From Plazaster borealis (lineage: Eukaryota > Echinodermata > Asteroidea > Forcipulatida > Labidiasteridae): 64,000 bases of DNA. Of this stretch, positions 12,315 through 23,187 are shown in pieces. The translations under genes and the position numbers were made by a program. The stretch lies in the NCBI GenBank assembly GCA_021014325.1, contig CM037457.1, forward strand, positions 5,190,721 through 5,254,720. The letters run 5' to 3'. Within the stretch, counting starts at the first letter, position 1; every line of letters starts with the position of its first letter. The notes under the pieces were generated by a model. That model was not told the origin of the DNA and did not search any database. It worked only from the letters and a program-made list of their open reading frames with translations.

Positions 12315-12512
12315 AGGGCCGAATTTCCTGGAGCTGCTTGAACAGGTAATATTGCCTAACTATTATTTGCTCAGCAAAAGTAAGCAGGATACCAGCCACA
12401 GATGGTACATGTGACATGGTATTTCGGCTGCTAACCCTATTCTGGTAAGCATAATCTTTCTTGTGAGCAGCTACTTTTTGTGCTTTATAGCAGCTCTATG
12501 AGATTGGGCCCT
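12315..12512 (+). mobile_element. GGGCCCAATTTCAT-family MITE
   Basis: Ends GGGCCGAATTTCCTGGAGCT and CTCTATGAGATTGGGCCC are imperfect inverted repeats. The interior has TTGCTCAGCAAAAGTAAGCA and GGTATTTCGGCTG, found in the copies near 13414, 19652, 36287, 58002, 60711 and 61775. It is non-coding. Confidence 0.75.
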
Positions 12513-12545
12513 GGTCTTTGACAATTACCAATGTTGGCTGCATGG

Positions 12546-12944
12546 TTAAAGGGATTGTATACGTTTGGTAATTGGAACCCACTGTTTGTTTAAAACTATA
12601 TAGTTGTAGATATATATACCATAAACCTAACCTGTGAAAATTTCATTTCAAAAGGTGGTAGCGTTTTTGAGATATTGCTGAAAAATCTGGAGTGGTTATG
12701 TCCACGCAGGAAGATTAATCTGCAATTGGAATACACAATCTGAGAAACGTTACTGTCAGTAACGCTTCTCAGATTCAAAATTTTGGGGATAAAAAGTGAT
12801 ATCATTTTCCCTAACCACAATGCTTCAAAGTGAAAAGTTTCTAAAAATGCATTATACTATCCAAAACTGCTGTACTTCTTGCCAAGTAATTTTGTATTGC
12901 CATTAATTTTCAGAGTCATTACCAAACGTATTCAGAACCTAAAG
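12546..12944 (+). mobile_element. TTAA MITE, group B
   Basis: Starts TTAAAGGGATTGTATACG, TTTGGTAATT and ends ATTACCAAACGTATTCAGAA followed by CCTAAAG. An internal palindrome lies at 12737-12775 (AATCTGAGAAACGTTACTGT and its complement). Sister copies are at 62424-62745 and, truncated, at 41215-41486. It is non-coding. Confidence 0.75.
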
Positions 12945-13413
12945 AAAAAGGTACAGGATTGGTAAATATTTTTAAAAATATATGATAAGAAAAAATCTAT
13001 AGCTCGCTGATTGTAGACTTGATACCTGAAGCAATTCCCGGAGAAACAATCCCACCTGAAATACTGCTAAGTCAAAAAAATACCATATGAAAACCCGTAC
13101 AACAAAAACATCGCTCATTTTGACTTGCTGCAATCAAAACATGCCCGAAAACAAAACCCTTTGAGAAAGATTCTGCTGGGGTCGAAAACGTGTGGCCATT
13201 AACATTTTTTTATTCTGCATTGAAAATGAAATCCCTGACAAAACACGGAATTGTTTTTGTTAGTCTCACTATAACGGGGCCACCTAGATTTGATGAATTT
13301 TTTTTTGTCAGTTTGGATGGATGGAGTGTTGATTTAAAACTAGAGGAATGGCAGGACTGTCTGATACTTTAGTCTTGTTAAAGGCAAAGCAGTTTTTTTT
13401 CCCCTAGCAGTAA
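12945..13413. other. No recognised feature
   Basis: AT-rich spacer. I see nothing in it. Confidence 0.45.
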
Positions 13414-13610
13414 AGGGCACCTCTTTCATAAAGCATGTTAGCACAAGAACTTGCTAAGCACTGAAAACTCTTGCTTAAGAAAAATAGGTTACCGGCCAAA
13501 ATACCATACAGTTACCATTGCTGCGACTGGTACTCCACTCATTTCTTGCTTAGCAAAGAAATTTGTTGAGCGGAATTTGCTGCTAAACAGCTTTATGAAA
13601 TTGGGCCCTG
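13414..13610 (-). mobile_element. GGGCCCAATTTCAT-family MITE
   Basis: Runs from GGGCACCTCTTTCATAAAGC to CTTTATGAAATTGGGCCC. The interior has paired CTTGCTTAAGAAAAATAGG, GGTTACCGGCCAAAATACCA and TTTCTTGCTTAGCAAAGAAA, the same layout as 19652-19882. Confidence 0.78.
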
Positions 13611-13612
13611 GG

Positions 13613-13802
13613 CAGGGCTCGAATTTGACACTGGACCGCAAGCCCCAGGCCAGTGGTTTTGACTGCCGGGCCAGTAAACTTATGACCGGACAAGTCCGAT
13701 GGTCTTGTGTTTTTCAATTGAATAACACTACATGTACATGTACCTCACTTTGTGATATCTTCAACAGAAACAAATTTGTTCAAATGTTGACTTTGAGTCT
13801 GA
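13613..13802 (+). mobile_element. CAGGGCTCGAATT-family MITE, left half only
   Basis: Begins AGGGCTCGAATTTGACACTG and runs through ACAAGTCCGATGGTCTTGTG to GACTTTGAGTCTGATC. It then stops exactly where a second, complete copy begins. Either two insertions lie in tandem or the element is partly duplicated. Confidence 0.7.
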
Positions 13803-13877
13803 TCAGGGCTCGAATTTTTACACTGGACCACAGGCCCGAGGCCAGTAGTTTTTAGTGTCGGGCCAGTAAACTAATGA

Positions 13878-14037
13878 CTGCAAGGTAGTGCATTCTGCTC
13901 TACCAGCCAGGCTCCTAGTGGATGATACCCATGCCTACATCCTTATAGACTGTGAAGGGGATAACCACCTTGAAGTGTCCATCCTTGGCTTTGTGATGTA
14001 AGGCGATCTCTCATAAAAAAATAATAAACAAAAAAAT
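13878..14037 (+). mobile_element. SINE body fragment
   Basis: GGTAGTGCATTCTGCTCTAC, CAGCCAGGCTCCTAGTGGAT and ATGCCTACATCCTTATAGAC match the body of the SINE at 56270-56612 (which is on the other strand). It ends in an A-rich AAAAAATAATAAAC tail. The tRNA head is absent, as in a 5'-truncated insertion. Confidence 0.7.
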
Positions 14038-14083
14038 CCGGTTGTCTTGTGTTTTTTCAGTTGAATACCTTACTCTGTATAAT

Positions 14084-14263
14084 ATAGACCACTATCATGC
14101 TGCCACCATCTTGGTCATTCTCCTTGTATCCAATAGCAGTAATGAATGCTGATATTCATTGTATAAAAAAGGAACCATACTATTTCTCCTTCCAGCCTTG
14201 GTTTTGGATACATTGATTTGAGTGGGAGAAAATCAAGATGGCCGCGCCATGATAAAGGTCTAT
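14084..14263 (+). mobile_element. ATAGACC-type MITE nested in another MITE
   Basis: The 180-bp block begins ATAGACCACTATCATGCTGC and ends CGCCATGATAAAGGTCTAT, an imperfect inverted repeat. The interior has CCATACTATTTCTCCTTCCA and TGAGTGGGAGAAAA. Related copies lie at 49085-49200 and 49330-49633. Confidence 0.72.
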
Positions 14264-14828
14264 TGTGTTCAAATGTTGACTTTGAGTTTGATAGAATACC
14301 TTTCATTTCTATTTAGTAATGAAGTAGTAATACTCATGAAGACAAGTGAGATCAATCTTCTCTTTACATGTCTTAGTACTTGTTCAAATAAAAACTGATA
14401 AATGTTTGTTAAGCTGTGTCAGGACGTGGTTTTTTTTAATGCCATTTTGATTCTGGTTTTGTAAAAACAAGTCTGGTCCAGTAAACATTTTGAGGAACAA
14501 ACCCTGTGGTCTTGTGGATTTCCCCCCACATTCGAGCCCTGCTGATAAATACCTCTCAATTCTAATGAAGTATACTTAAGTGTAAGACTTTTTAAGGATC
14601 ATGCAGGTGTGAAAGATGCGGGGTCGGCAAAATCCAATTATATTTTGCAACTTTGATGTACTATGAAGACTGTTTACAAAAGTGATATTAAAAAAATCTG
14701 CAGTACCCCCCTCAGGAAAATAATGGTACCCCCTAAAAATGAGCCCAAAATCATGTACAAGAAGGAGCTTAAAAACAGTTTTACGTCGAAATTACAGAAG
14801 TTACTACAGAAAAACTAAGCAACCAATT

Positions 14829-15000
14829 GGTCAAAGCGAGGCTGTGGGTGGCAGGCTTTTACACTACATTCGTTTCTGATTTTGACCATACAGCCCTTCG
14901 GACGCTCGCAAAATCCATCCAAAAGCTCATGTCTGATGGTAAACTCATGTAGCAGAACGGTGCAGTGTAAAAGCCTACCACCCACAGCCTCGCTTTGACC
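14829..15000. mobile_element. MITE with 37-bp terminal inverted repeats
   Basis: The left terminus, beginning GGTCAAAGCGAGGCTGTGGG at 14829-14865, and the right terminus at 14964-15000 are reverse complements with one mismatch in 37. The 98-bp interior is unrelated to other families here. Such well-preserved ends suggest fairly recent mobility. Confidence 0.85.
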
Positions 15001-16029
15001 CTTAAAATATGACGTCAGCATAAATATTAAGAAGGGCGTATGCTTCCTTTATAGCCATACATCATGACAAAAACAATCTTTATTGTTAAAAATAATATTA
15101 GCTAAAGATTGGGCCACCCTGTACAGCATCAACAAAATGTTGTTTAAAGCAATTTAATGGTATGTTCAATAAAAATGTTCAGAGCCATTTTTTAAGTCAA
15201 CATATTGTACTGACAAATGTTCATAAATATTAAGGGGTTTTTTTTACTAAAGGGAGAAACTATTCCACTATCACATTCACAAGTCAGTGAATGCATGCAA
15301 TAAATATAGAAGGGTGTATTGTGCACAATTAGATAAACCACGTGGTTGGGGAGGGTTAAAACCCCCCTTTCAAGGAATGGAATATTCCAAAATATTCAAT
15401 TAAACTGGAAAACACGATTTATTGCTTAAAATAAAGGTTAAATATGACCCATATACAAAATTCCCTACCTCAACAATTTTGAAACCCCCAAATGTTAGAT
15501 TTAATATCCTTTAAGCACACTACATAACCTCTTACGAATGTGAGTTTCAATGTTGAACTAGCCTGAATATAGAAAACACATTGATTTCAAATTTCAGTAA
15601 TTTCGGAAGTTTTTGGTAATTGAAAAAATGTAATATTTATGCCATTTTTAAAGTTCACTTAGCATAATTTCTAAACCAAACAAGCAAATTTAAGAAATGC
15701 TATGTTATTAAATATAGAACACTACAGACATGACCAAAAAATTGTATAAATTGGTTGAGTTTAAAGCACATTTCTGTAAAGATAGAATTTAGGGTAATTT
15801 CAGTAAAAAAACACTATTTTCTTTGCATTAGAGGTGTCCAAATTTAAGGGGGTCTCACCCCAGCTAACAGAGGGGTGCCATGAATTTGTTAACATTACCA
15901 ATGGGGATCCTTTCACCCCCCCTTGGTGATCCCCAAATTATAATTGAAATTCGCTGACCCTCATCTTTCAACTTTATTAACAGCCTGCATGAACCTTAAA
16001 AAATCTGACACTTAATATGCAAAAAAGAC
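15001..16029. other. AT-rich, no gene seen
   Basis: About 1 kb of AT-rich DNA with no open frame, tandem repeat or inverted repeat that I can support. Confidence 0.5.
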
Positions 16030-16226
16030 AGATGAGATCAATCTTCTTTTACATGTCTTAGTGCTCCATTGTTCAAACAAAAACAGTTAAATGCATGTAT
16101 AACATGACCTAGGAAGTTTTTTCTCATTTTGATTCTGGTCTTGTACAACAATTTCTGGTCCAGTCAACAATTTGAGCAACAAGCCCTGCGGTCTTGTGGA
16201 ATTTTTCTCCCTAAATTCGAGCCCTC
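16030..16226 (+). mobile_element. CAGGGCTCGAATT-family MITE, right half
   Basis: GATGAGATCAATCTTCTTTT, TTGATTCTGGTCTTGTACAA, CCCTGCGGTCTTGTGGAA and the terminal AAATTCGAGCCCTCC match the right part of the intact copy at 26054-26441. Confidence 0.7.
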
Positions 16227-16555
16227 CAGGGTCAAGGAGGCGAAGAGCTGAAGTATCAGCCCTAGAATGGAATTATTTCAGTCTTCCAAAAACAATGACG
16301 TACGTTCCTTTAAAGTAGATCTATAACTCCACGCTACACATCCTGCATGTCCTGTCTTAATATCACATGTGGAGAGGGAATTTGTCTCCTCAGCGGGCTT
16401 GGTGTTAAATCGACACCATGGGAAATTGTCACTGCGGTGTTCACAGTCTTTCAGGGTGGACTATCAATCATTCAGAGTCGCGAGTGTTGATGCCATTATA
16501 CGTTAATTGTGTTGTGGAAGAGTGAATTCGTAGCAACTCTCTAGCTTTAGAACAT

Positions 16556-16870
16556 TTAAAGGTATTACGCAGGATTAGTAAGGATAACAATCATTGTTTA
16601 ATTTTAGTCTCAAAGCTTCCTGATTATGAAGTTCATACTAGAACCATTTTTTTCTGTCAAATATTTTTCCTCTGAAATGAAGTCATACTCAAGAAAACTG
16701 TATCTGAAAACCTCAAAAAATGCAACATGTGCATGGTTTTTCACTATTTTCTCCCGACTCACACAATGGAATAAGCCCAAATTATCACAGGTTTGTTATT
16801 CTATGTATAGGGATGATCACACAAAACATGAACATTGTCTGTGACTATTATGTCAGGTCTGTCAATCCTG
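16556..16870 (+). mobile_element. Diverged TTAA MITE, group A-like
   Basis: Starts TTAAAGGTATTACG. At 16765-16825 it carries AAGCCCAAATTATCACAGGT, TTGTTATTCTATGTATAGGG, which resemble the group A interior (GAGCCCAAATTTTCACAGGT, TTGTTATTTTATGCATATG). The right terminus is not clear. Confidence 0.45.
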
Positions 16871-17560
16871 TTTTCACTTGGAAATTATTGTTTCCTGAAG
16901 TATGACTGGGCTGATCAACCAACTATTTCCCTCCCCCCTCCCCCCTCCACGCCCATACACCTTCCCCCCTTCCCCGTTAATTAACAACCTTCTACTTCTG
17001 TCAGTAAAGAAGCTGTATGTGTAGGTGTGGATAAATAAAGTAGGCGCAAACAAATAAATAAACTGGTGATGTTTTTCTTTCTTAACTTGGCAAGTCTTTT
17101 GTTGTACCATCAATGTTAATTATTGAAGGAATACAATTGTATTTGTTGCGAAGTTGGTACGGGTACGTGTCATGTGAATTGAAATTTACAATTGGTTACA
17201 AACTGGTTTGAAGTAAAAAACTCTGTCAATAAACAAAGTTGTACACGTACATCAACAATCTTTGTTGATTTTCAGATAATGTGCAATTCCAATATGTGCT
17301 CCAGTATGTCAATCTATGTGTACTCATTATTTCGTCACCGATGCCACGAACAGACACACACATAGATACCAATAAAAAGTAGCGATCGGAGAAAACAGCA
17401 TTTAAAGTTGAATGTTTTTCTAAACCAAGCTTTCGTACAAATTCCAGGGTATTTGCAACTAGTTTTCTTACTGTGGGGACTTGATGCTTTGAACTTAATA
17501 TATACGGTGCTTTTTACTGCTTTTTGTCCTAAATTAATAAGCATTAAAGTAAGAAAGGTT
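16871..17560. other. Pyrimidine-rich patch and unique DNA
   Basis: A C/T-rich segment at 16929-16975 (CCCTCCCCCCTCCCCCC) sits in otherwise AT-rich DNA. No gene is recognised. A 118-codon - frame (17335-17691) runs into the motif cluster below and has no recognisable domain. Confidence 0.45.
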
Positions 17561-17980
17561 TGTGTCAGTTCGTGGCGGCGAAAATTTACGCGATGAGGCC
17601 TTTTCCGTCGCAACGAACTGACACCATCCAATGTATTACAATGCGTGTGTGTCAGTTCGTGAAAATGTAGGTCACGCGCGCTACACACCAAGGTTGGTGT
17701 CAGTTCGTGGAAAGGTTTTTTTCACTTTTGAGGTTTGTGCGCGCCGTGTGTTGCAATGGTAAATTGAACCTTTGTGTCAGTTCGTGGCAACGAAAAGTGT
17801 CAGTTTCGGTGCAAAGTTGCCTAGCCTCATCATCGTAATTAAAAAAGTAAAGCTCCTGAAGCGTCGAAACTTAATGAAATTGTAGGCCATGGTTAACATT
17901 GTCTAAACATGCACAAAACTGAAAACTAAAAAAAAAGTGGTTTTGTACACATGGTGTCAGTTCGTGGTGTCGGTGACGAT
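17560..17980. repeat. Cluster of GTGTCAGTTCGTGGC motifs
   Basis: The 15-bp word or a close variant occurs at about 17562, 17649, 17697, 17773, 17797 (partial) and 17954 on +. On - it occurs once at 17612-17625 (ACGAACTGACACC). Spacing is irregular and the sequence between copies is not repeated, so this is not a simple tandem array. Confidence 0.75.
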
Positions 17981-19360
17981 TTGTTTGTACATTTTCAATT
18001 AACTATACTAAACATTTCTCAACTCTTGAGGGCGTTTCATCCCCTGATAAACATATATTTCTGCTAGGAGATTTTGTTTATTGCTTACTGGCGTAGTCAG
18101 CTGACTCAACCAGAAACACAATGTGAGAGAGTCGCTTAAATTCCTACCTCCATGCTTATAGGCAACTGAAAATTTTTGCTTACGGGTGCGCCTCATTAAA
18201 TAGGGAGAAAACAAAGCGTCGGCCTCATTAATATTTTGTAGGCCCTCAAAATATTCTATATTAGACAGATTTTAGAGCCCAATAAAAGGGGTACAGTGTA
18301 AAAAACATTGCCCAATTGTGACCTGGGGGTTGTTGACTTCCAACTTGAGGTATTTTAGATGAAATAGGCCCTGAAATAAATGGTCCTATTTGCTGAGAGG
18401 TGCAGGGACGTTTTTCAAGATTGATGCTCGGACGTTTGGAAATTACACTAGTGTAGGGGTGTTTTTATTTGAAGGGAGAATAATTCTCCGGGCCTTGGGA
18501 CTCCCCATACTAAATTGAGCAAAGGATAAAAGTTCAAGAGTCAACGGATAAATTCCCCTTTACTGTAAAAAGCTGTGAGACTTCTAATTATTTTTTTGGA
18601 TTTTTGAAAATTTAGCATTTTGCACTGCATGCTATGGGAGTTTATTTAGTGCACCCCATAATCCCAAAAATGGTGTCGGCCATATTTTGTTAATTTGATG
18701 GGGTTTTAAATGTGTCATTGTTTATAATAATTTGTAAACTGACAATCATTGTGATAAAGATTGTTTTTTTAATCCAACAATAATTTTATTTAAATTGTTT
18801 GCTGGGCAAAACAGTTTATTTACAGAGAAAATGGAATGTTAAATGTCATAAAATGGTGGATTGCACCCCAGTCAGCATGTGTTGTTTTTGGTAGTTTTGG
18901 GGAATAATTGTTTGTGTGAAAAACACCTTGTACCGCTCAAATTATTTTTCTTCTTTCATTCACTAATTTTTTAATGTTGTTTGCAATTTTTACCAAATTT
19001 TCACAAGCATTTTTATCCTGAAAATTGCAATAATTTAAAAGAATGTATGGGAGTACATAATTGACTGGGGTGTCAAACTTCAAGCAATAGACATACATGA
19101 TATACATGTACATGTACATGCTATTGCATGTTGACCAGTATTACTAATACTAGTTGCATGAACAAAATTTGAAACCAGCTGCTGAGTGACAGTGTAAGTT
19201 TTTCGAGTACAATATACTATTTTGTTGAATTATCAATCATGACGGGTTGGGTTTGCAATAACTGTGTTCAATTTGGATTTTGTGCCAGTCAAATTCGTTG
19301 CCCTATTCTTAAGTTGTATGCTGTTGTTTTCAAGCATCAACAAACCTAGGAGGCAGGCAG
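17981..19360. other. No recognised gene
   Basis: AT-rich DNA with T-runs and an alternating ATGTACATGTACATG patch at 19101-19119. No credible exon was seen. Confidence 0.5.
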
Positions 19361-19640
19361 TAAGGTTTATCGCGATTCAGAACCGCAATGCATCATGGGA
19401 GGACATAGGGGGCGAATGCGTACCGCGGTACACAATGTTTGCACGCGTGGCCTAGGTCCTGTGTAAACTAAAAAAGTAAACAAGCTTATGAATTGAACGT
19501 CGCCACAATTTTATAAACAACACAGTCGGTCGTCGTGCGCCCAGGCTACCGCTCTCCCGGGTTGCCCCCTTTTACTACACCCGACATGCTTGGCAAAACA
19601 GCGCCCTCTCTTGGTATTTTGCTAATTGCGATAAACCTTA
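19361..19640. mobile_element. MITE with GC-rich interior
   Basis: TAAGGTTTATCGCGATTCAG at the left and AATTGCGATAAACCTTA at the right are inverted repeats. The 280-bp element has a CpG-rich core (ATGCGTACCGCGGTACAC, TACCGCTCTCCCGGG), unlike its AT-rich surroundings. Confidence 0.75.
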
Positions 19641-19651
19641 TATAACTTGAA

Positions 19652-19882
19652 ACCATGGATTGAGTGGCAAAGAAATTTGCTGAGCAGTATTTTCTGTTCA
19701 ACAGCTTCAAGCATGTAAGCACAAAAACTTGCTAAGCACAGAAAAATCTTGCTTAAGAAAAATAGGTAACCAGTACCCTACAGTTACCATTGATGTGACT
19801 GATACCCCACTCATTTCTTGCTTAGCAGAGACATTTGCTGAGCAGAATTTTCTGCTAAACAGCTTTATGAAATTGGGCCTAG
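19652..19882 (-). mobile_element. GGGCCCAATTTCAT-family MITE
   Basis: Ends CTTTATGAAATTGGGCC. The interior AACTTGCTAAGCACAGAAAA, TTGCTTAAGAAAAATAGG and TTCTTGCTTAGCAGAGAC matches the 13414-13610 copy closely. The far end is partly duplicated: an extra TTTGCTGAGCAG, TTTTCTG block precedes it. Confidence 0.72.
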
Positions 19883-20216
19883 ATCTGTGAAATGATAATT
19901 AGGCCCTGGTGATTGTTTCGTTATCTTCGGTTTTTGTGCCATTATGGGGTGTTTTCTTCTAAATCTATAGGTTGCCTCTTCATGCTCTTCTACGCTTGCT
20001 AAGGAAGTCTTACATTGTTTGCCTGCCTGGCCCTTGGTCGTGTTCCTTTTTGCATGCATAGCAGTTCAATGACATCTTTAGTGGTTAATTTCAAGATATG
20101 CTTCATGAAAACTAGACAAGTCCAAAGAATGTACCATATCCAAAAACAATGCCCTGTACCATCCCTTTGAAATAATGTGTACATTTTTTTTCAGACAAGC
20201 TTATATTCATGCTCAC

Positions 20217-20426
20217 CCAGCATGACCGGAGTGTTGTGAATATTTTGCACTTAAGCTCGGCGCACGCCTTCCACTCGGTGTGCATTCCAGAAAAATTAAA
20301 AGGAAATTTGTCATCCAAGAAAGGGTACCCTGCGATTCTACCCCTGGTCAACCCATATCCAGTAGCATTCACTCTAATCACGTTAACAATCTCCCCATTC
20401 TTTCCATTGCAGTTGATCGTGACCAT
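20217..20426 (-). CDS. Candidate exon, unknown protein
   Basis: A 70-codon frame runs from ATG at 20424-20426 and is open up to a donor-like CTGG|GTGAGC at 20216. The codons look protein-like and the product has six cysteines: residues 1-10 read MVTINCNGKN, and a Cys-rich stretch EWKACAELKC lies near residues 51-60. It has no signal peptide, membrane segment or domain that I recognise. An acceptor-like GATCTAG stands just upstream at 20431, so it could be an internal exon instead of a first one. A competing + frame at 20209-20445 covers the same bases and also has an acceptor-like poly-T tract before it. Only one strand can be right and I slightly favour -. Function is unknown. Confidence 0.3.
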
Positions 20427-20537
20427 TAACCTAGATCACATGTAGCCGGGGAAGAAGAGGGAAACAAAATTCAAGAGACAGAGAGACGGCGTTGTTGTGT
20501 GTCGGAGCGCTGAATAGTGAGCAAGCTAACAATAATC

Positions 20538-20648
20538 ATGGACTTACCGATGGGAATTCATGACCTGTTTGTGCAGATCTCGCACGGTGATTCGGCAGCA
20601 GCACTTCCGTTGATTCAGAGACTTCGTAACGTGGACTGCCGGGACGAG
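20538..20648 (+). CDS. Candidate first coding exon, unknown protein
   Basis: The frame starts at ATG 20538 (context AATCATGG) and gives 37 codons ending at a good donor, GACGAG|GTAGGT at 20649, in phase 0. The peptide begins MDLPMGIHDLFVQISHGD and ends RLRNVDCRDE. The upstream 100 bp is less AT-rich than its surroundings and carries GTGTCGGAGCGC, as a 5' untranslated region might. The final residues resemble the turn before the 'G-TPLH' core of an ankyrin repeat, so an ankyrin-type protein is possible, but that is inference from ten residues. The next exon would lie downstream and I could not find it. The start lies 112 bp from the - strand candidate exon, in divergent orientation. Confidence 0.4.
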
Positions 20649-21523
20649 GTAGGTGGAAGAATTTGTCTTCTCATTTTCAGTGCGTTTTTTTTTTCATTCA
20701 CTCAAACTTCCGTTTGAAGACTTCCTTCCTTCTGATTTTCGTTGCCGTGTTTGACTTCTCGAGTGAGCGGCTAGGACTAGGCTACTGTGTTGTAGATCAG
20801 GACCCAGTTTCTAAGGGACTCGCCATCGCTTTCAACATCAGTACTGAGAACGCTACCTGGGGGTTTGGGTGAGGGGGGTGGTAGTGTTAGCCAGAGGTGT
20901 GTCCGAACATCTTTTGGACACCCTGTTTTCAGTTTGGCAACCTCTTATATGTCATGATCGGTGGAACTTGGGGGCCATTGCACCCACCTTTTAAAAAATA
21001 AGCTATTTTTGCCCCATCCCCACTTTTCACTAATCTATTTTAACAGTTTCTTTAAATTAACAAGTAATAGATGAAGGTCACTTTTTGGGACACATGGAAG
21101 TAATGTAATATGACCCTCCACCCCCCCCCCCTCCTTTTCAATGGTAGCCTACATGTACAGTTGATTTGTTTTACGAGATCTCTAGGGCTGGCCAAATTAC
21201 CTCTTTATAACAGGAACGTTGTTATAAGAGGACAGCAAAACAAAGAAACACAAAGCCACTCTCTTGTTAGTATTGTATTTGCAAGCAGCTGAGAATAGCC
21301 ATGTTCCTCTTTTCGTTCTGCGTCATCCAAGAGTTCTGTATCGTCCAAAAGAAAAGAACATGATTTGACATTAAAAAAATAGGAGCAATGAACAGAGCAT
21401 TTGTCTTCAAGCCTCAATGTCATTAGTCAGAAAATTAACATGTCTGCTCCTCCTGGTAGTACAAAGCCAGCAGTCAATTTGACCAAGCTCTAAGATTACT
21501 ATATTTGGACTGGTGAAGAGTGT
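20649..21523. other. Possible first intron of the 20538 exon
   Basis: No further exon is recognised. A C11-12 run lies at 21119-21131. Positions 21186-21252 (GGCCAAATTACCTC, GAACGTTGTTATAAGAGG) are a dispersed fragment of the 9545-10480 tandem unit. Confidence 0.45.
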
Positions 21524-21662
21524 GGCCGTGTCCGAATTGGCAGCTACAGCTACGGCTACGGCTAGATTTCCGCGTCATCATGTGTTGAAGTATAGGACGT
21601 CCTTAGCAACACCCATAGCAACAGCCGCAGCCGTAGCTGTAGTCGCCAATTTGGATGCGGCC
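21524..21662. mobile_element. GGCCGTGTCCGAATT MITE
   Basis: A 139-bp element begins GGCCGTGTCCGAATTGGC and ends GCCAATTTGGATGCGGCC. Subterminal TACAGCTACGGCTACGGCTA and its complement AGCCGTAGCTGTAG extend the inverted repeat to about 40 bp. The core has GAAGTATAGGACGTCCT. A second copy is at 49434-49571 and a stub at 43932-43966. Confidence 0.82.
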
Positions 21663-23187
21663 TAATTCTTCATTTACATTGTGGAGTGTGAGGATGCATC
21701 TTAAGCCAAGATAAGTTTGCAAAATTGGTTTACACTTCATTCAAGTAGACCCTGGTAGTCCTGCTGTGGGACCTGTGTGAAAGTGCACGACTTTGTCTCC
21801 TTTACACGTCAACTCGTAAACACGGGTCCCAAAAGGAAGTTGGATTGTACGCCTGAGACTCGTACGTTGTACTGCGAAAGCGAATCAGAAATCCTTGCGT
21901 CACAATGGGAAAACAGCGCGCAGTGATTGTTGGCATCACAAATAATGGCTTCGCTTTCGATGTCACCCGAAAATATGAACTGGGCTTATCATTATCAAGG
22001 ATTGATTATGTTTTTTAAATTATTATATTTACTGTTTTGTCAAGCTCTAAAAGAGTACTGTATTACATGAGTTCTACTGTACTGAGATGACGATGTTGTA
22101 TCAATGTGTTTGTTAGTGGATTTTTCCTTGTTCCAATTCCTCCAGAGGACTGAGCAAACTGCTTTCACCTTTGCTGCAATGACTCCATAATTTCATTTAC
22201 AGTCTGCACTTCCTCACAGTTCAAATATTTATCACCTCTGATACATCAAATTGTCTGCTGAAGGAGAGAAACTTACAACATTTACCATTTTGTTTCAATA
22301 TTTGGGTTACTCCTTAAGTAACATTAGTCGTTGTGGAAAATCTGATTGTAGCATGTTTGTAAACAGACGAGTTACGATTATGGGGAAATCCTTTTGTGGT
22401 TAGGTGGGGGGAGAGGAGAGGAGAGGGGGGGCATGCAAACTCAGAAGGAGCATTGATTCTAGTGATCGCACTTAAAAGTAAGAAGTAGAACTACTCCAAA
22501 AGCATCTATCATTGTCTCGTGTTTCACGATCAAGCAGGAACTAAGGCTACTGTGTTCAGTAATGTTTGCATACTGAGCCCAATATACACAAATGTATCAA
22601 AAGTGACACACAATCCAAACAGAGAGGGTTGAAACGGCATCCAACGCGGTGATAGAATCGATCTCTCTTTTGCCTCCCTGGGGTACCCGGAAGACAGATG
22701 TTGTCGGCAGCTGGGGCCAATTGCATCAAGCCGATAAGTAGAGAATTTGTTTCTTTTGCCAGTTAAGCATTAGACAGTCTACCGGGCGTACGATAAACTT
22801 GTGGAGTAGGAAGTTTTTAAGTTGGTAACCAAATGAGTCTGCTTGGGTTTATAAGAAGTAGAGTCTCGTGGATAACAACTTGTTTTTTCACATGTAAGAC
22901 AGCACAGACAATGTTGCATATTTTTGTAGTAGTGGGTAAGTTGTTTTGTTTGATGTAAAGGAGGAACGATGGTCCAGTTTGAGATGTGTCAATAGACATA
23001 TTTTTGTTATAACAAATTGGTTTTCACCTGTTTTTTTATTTCACAAAAAAAAATTAAAAATTACATCTCTGTAACGAGAATGGTAATACCTGCATTGAGT
23101 AATGCACATAAAATAACCTAGTGTAGAGTAACCTTTGCTTACAAAAAGAGTGACCTTGTACATTCCAGGGCCTTTCTGGCAGGCAAG
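21663..23187. other. No recognised gene
   Basis: A G/A-rich tract (GGGGGGAGAGGAGAGGAG) lies at 22407-22432. Open frames are at most 60 codons. Nothing else was seen. Confidence 0.45.

Larger units (their letters stand above)
13803..14543 (+). mobile_element. CAGGGCTCGAATT-family MITE with two nested insertions
   Basis: The left end AGGGCTCGAATTTTTACACT and the right end CATTCGAGCCCTG are inverted repeats. Taking the host pieces in order (13803-13877, 14038-14083, 14264-14543) gives the same sequence order as the intact copy on the other strand at 26054-26441. The two extra blocks are a SINE body fragment and a 180-bp MITE. Confidence 0.78.

Noticed and set aside
13451..13855. A 134-codon + frame
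   Set aside because: It lies across two MITE families (GGGCCCAATTTCAT and CAGGGCTCGAATT) that occur elsewhere without the frame; no domain.
17335..17691. A 118-codon - frame
   Set aside because: It runs into the GTGTCAGTTCGTGG motif cluster and has no recognisable domain.
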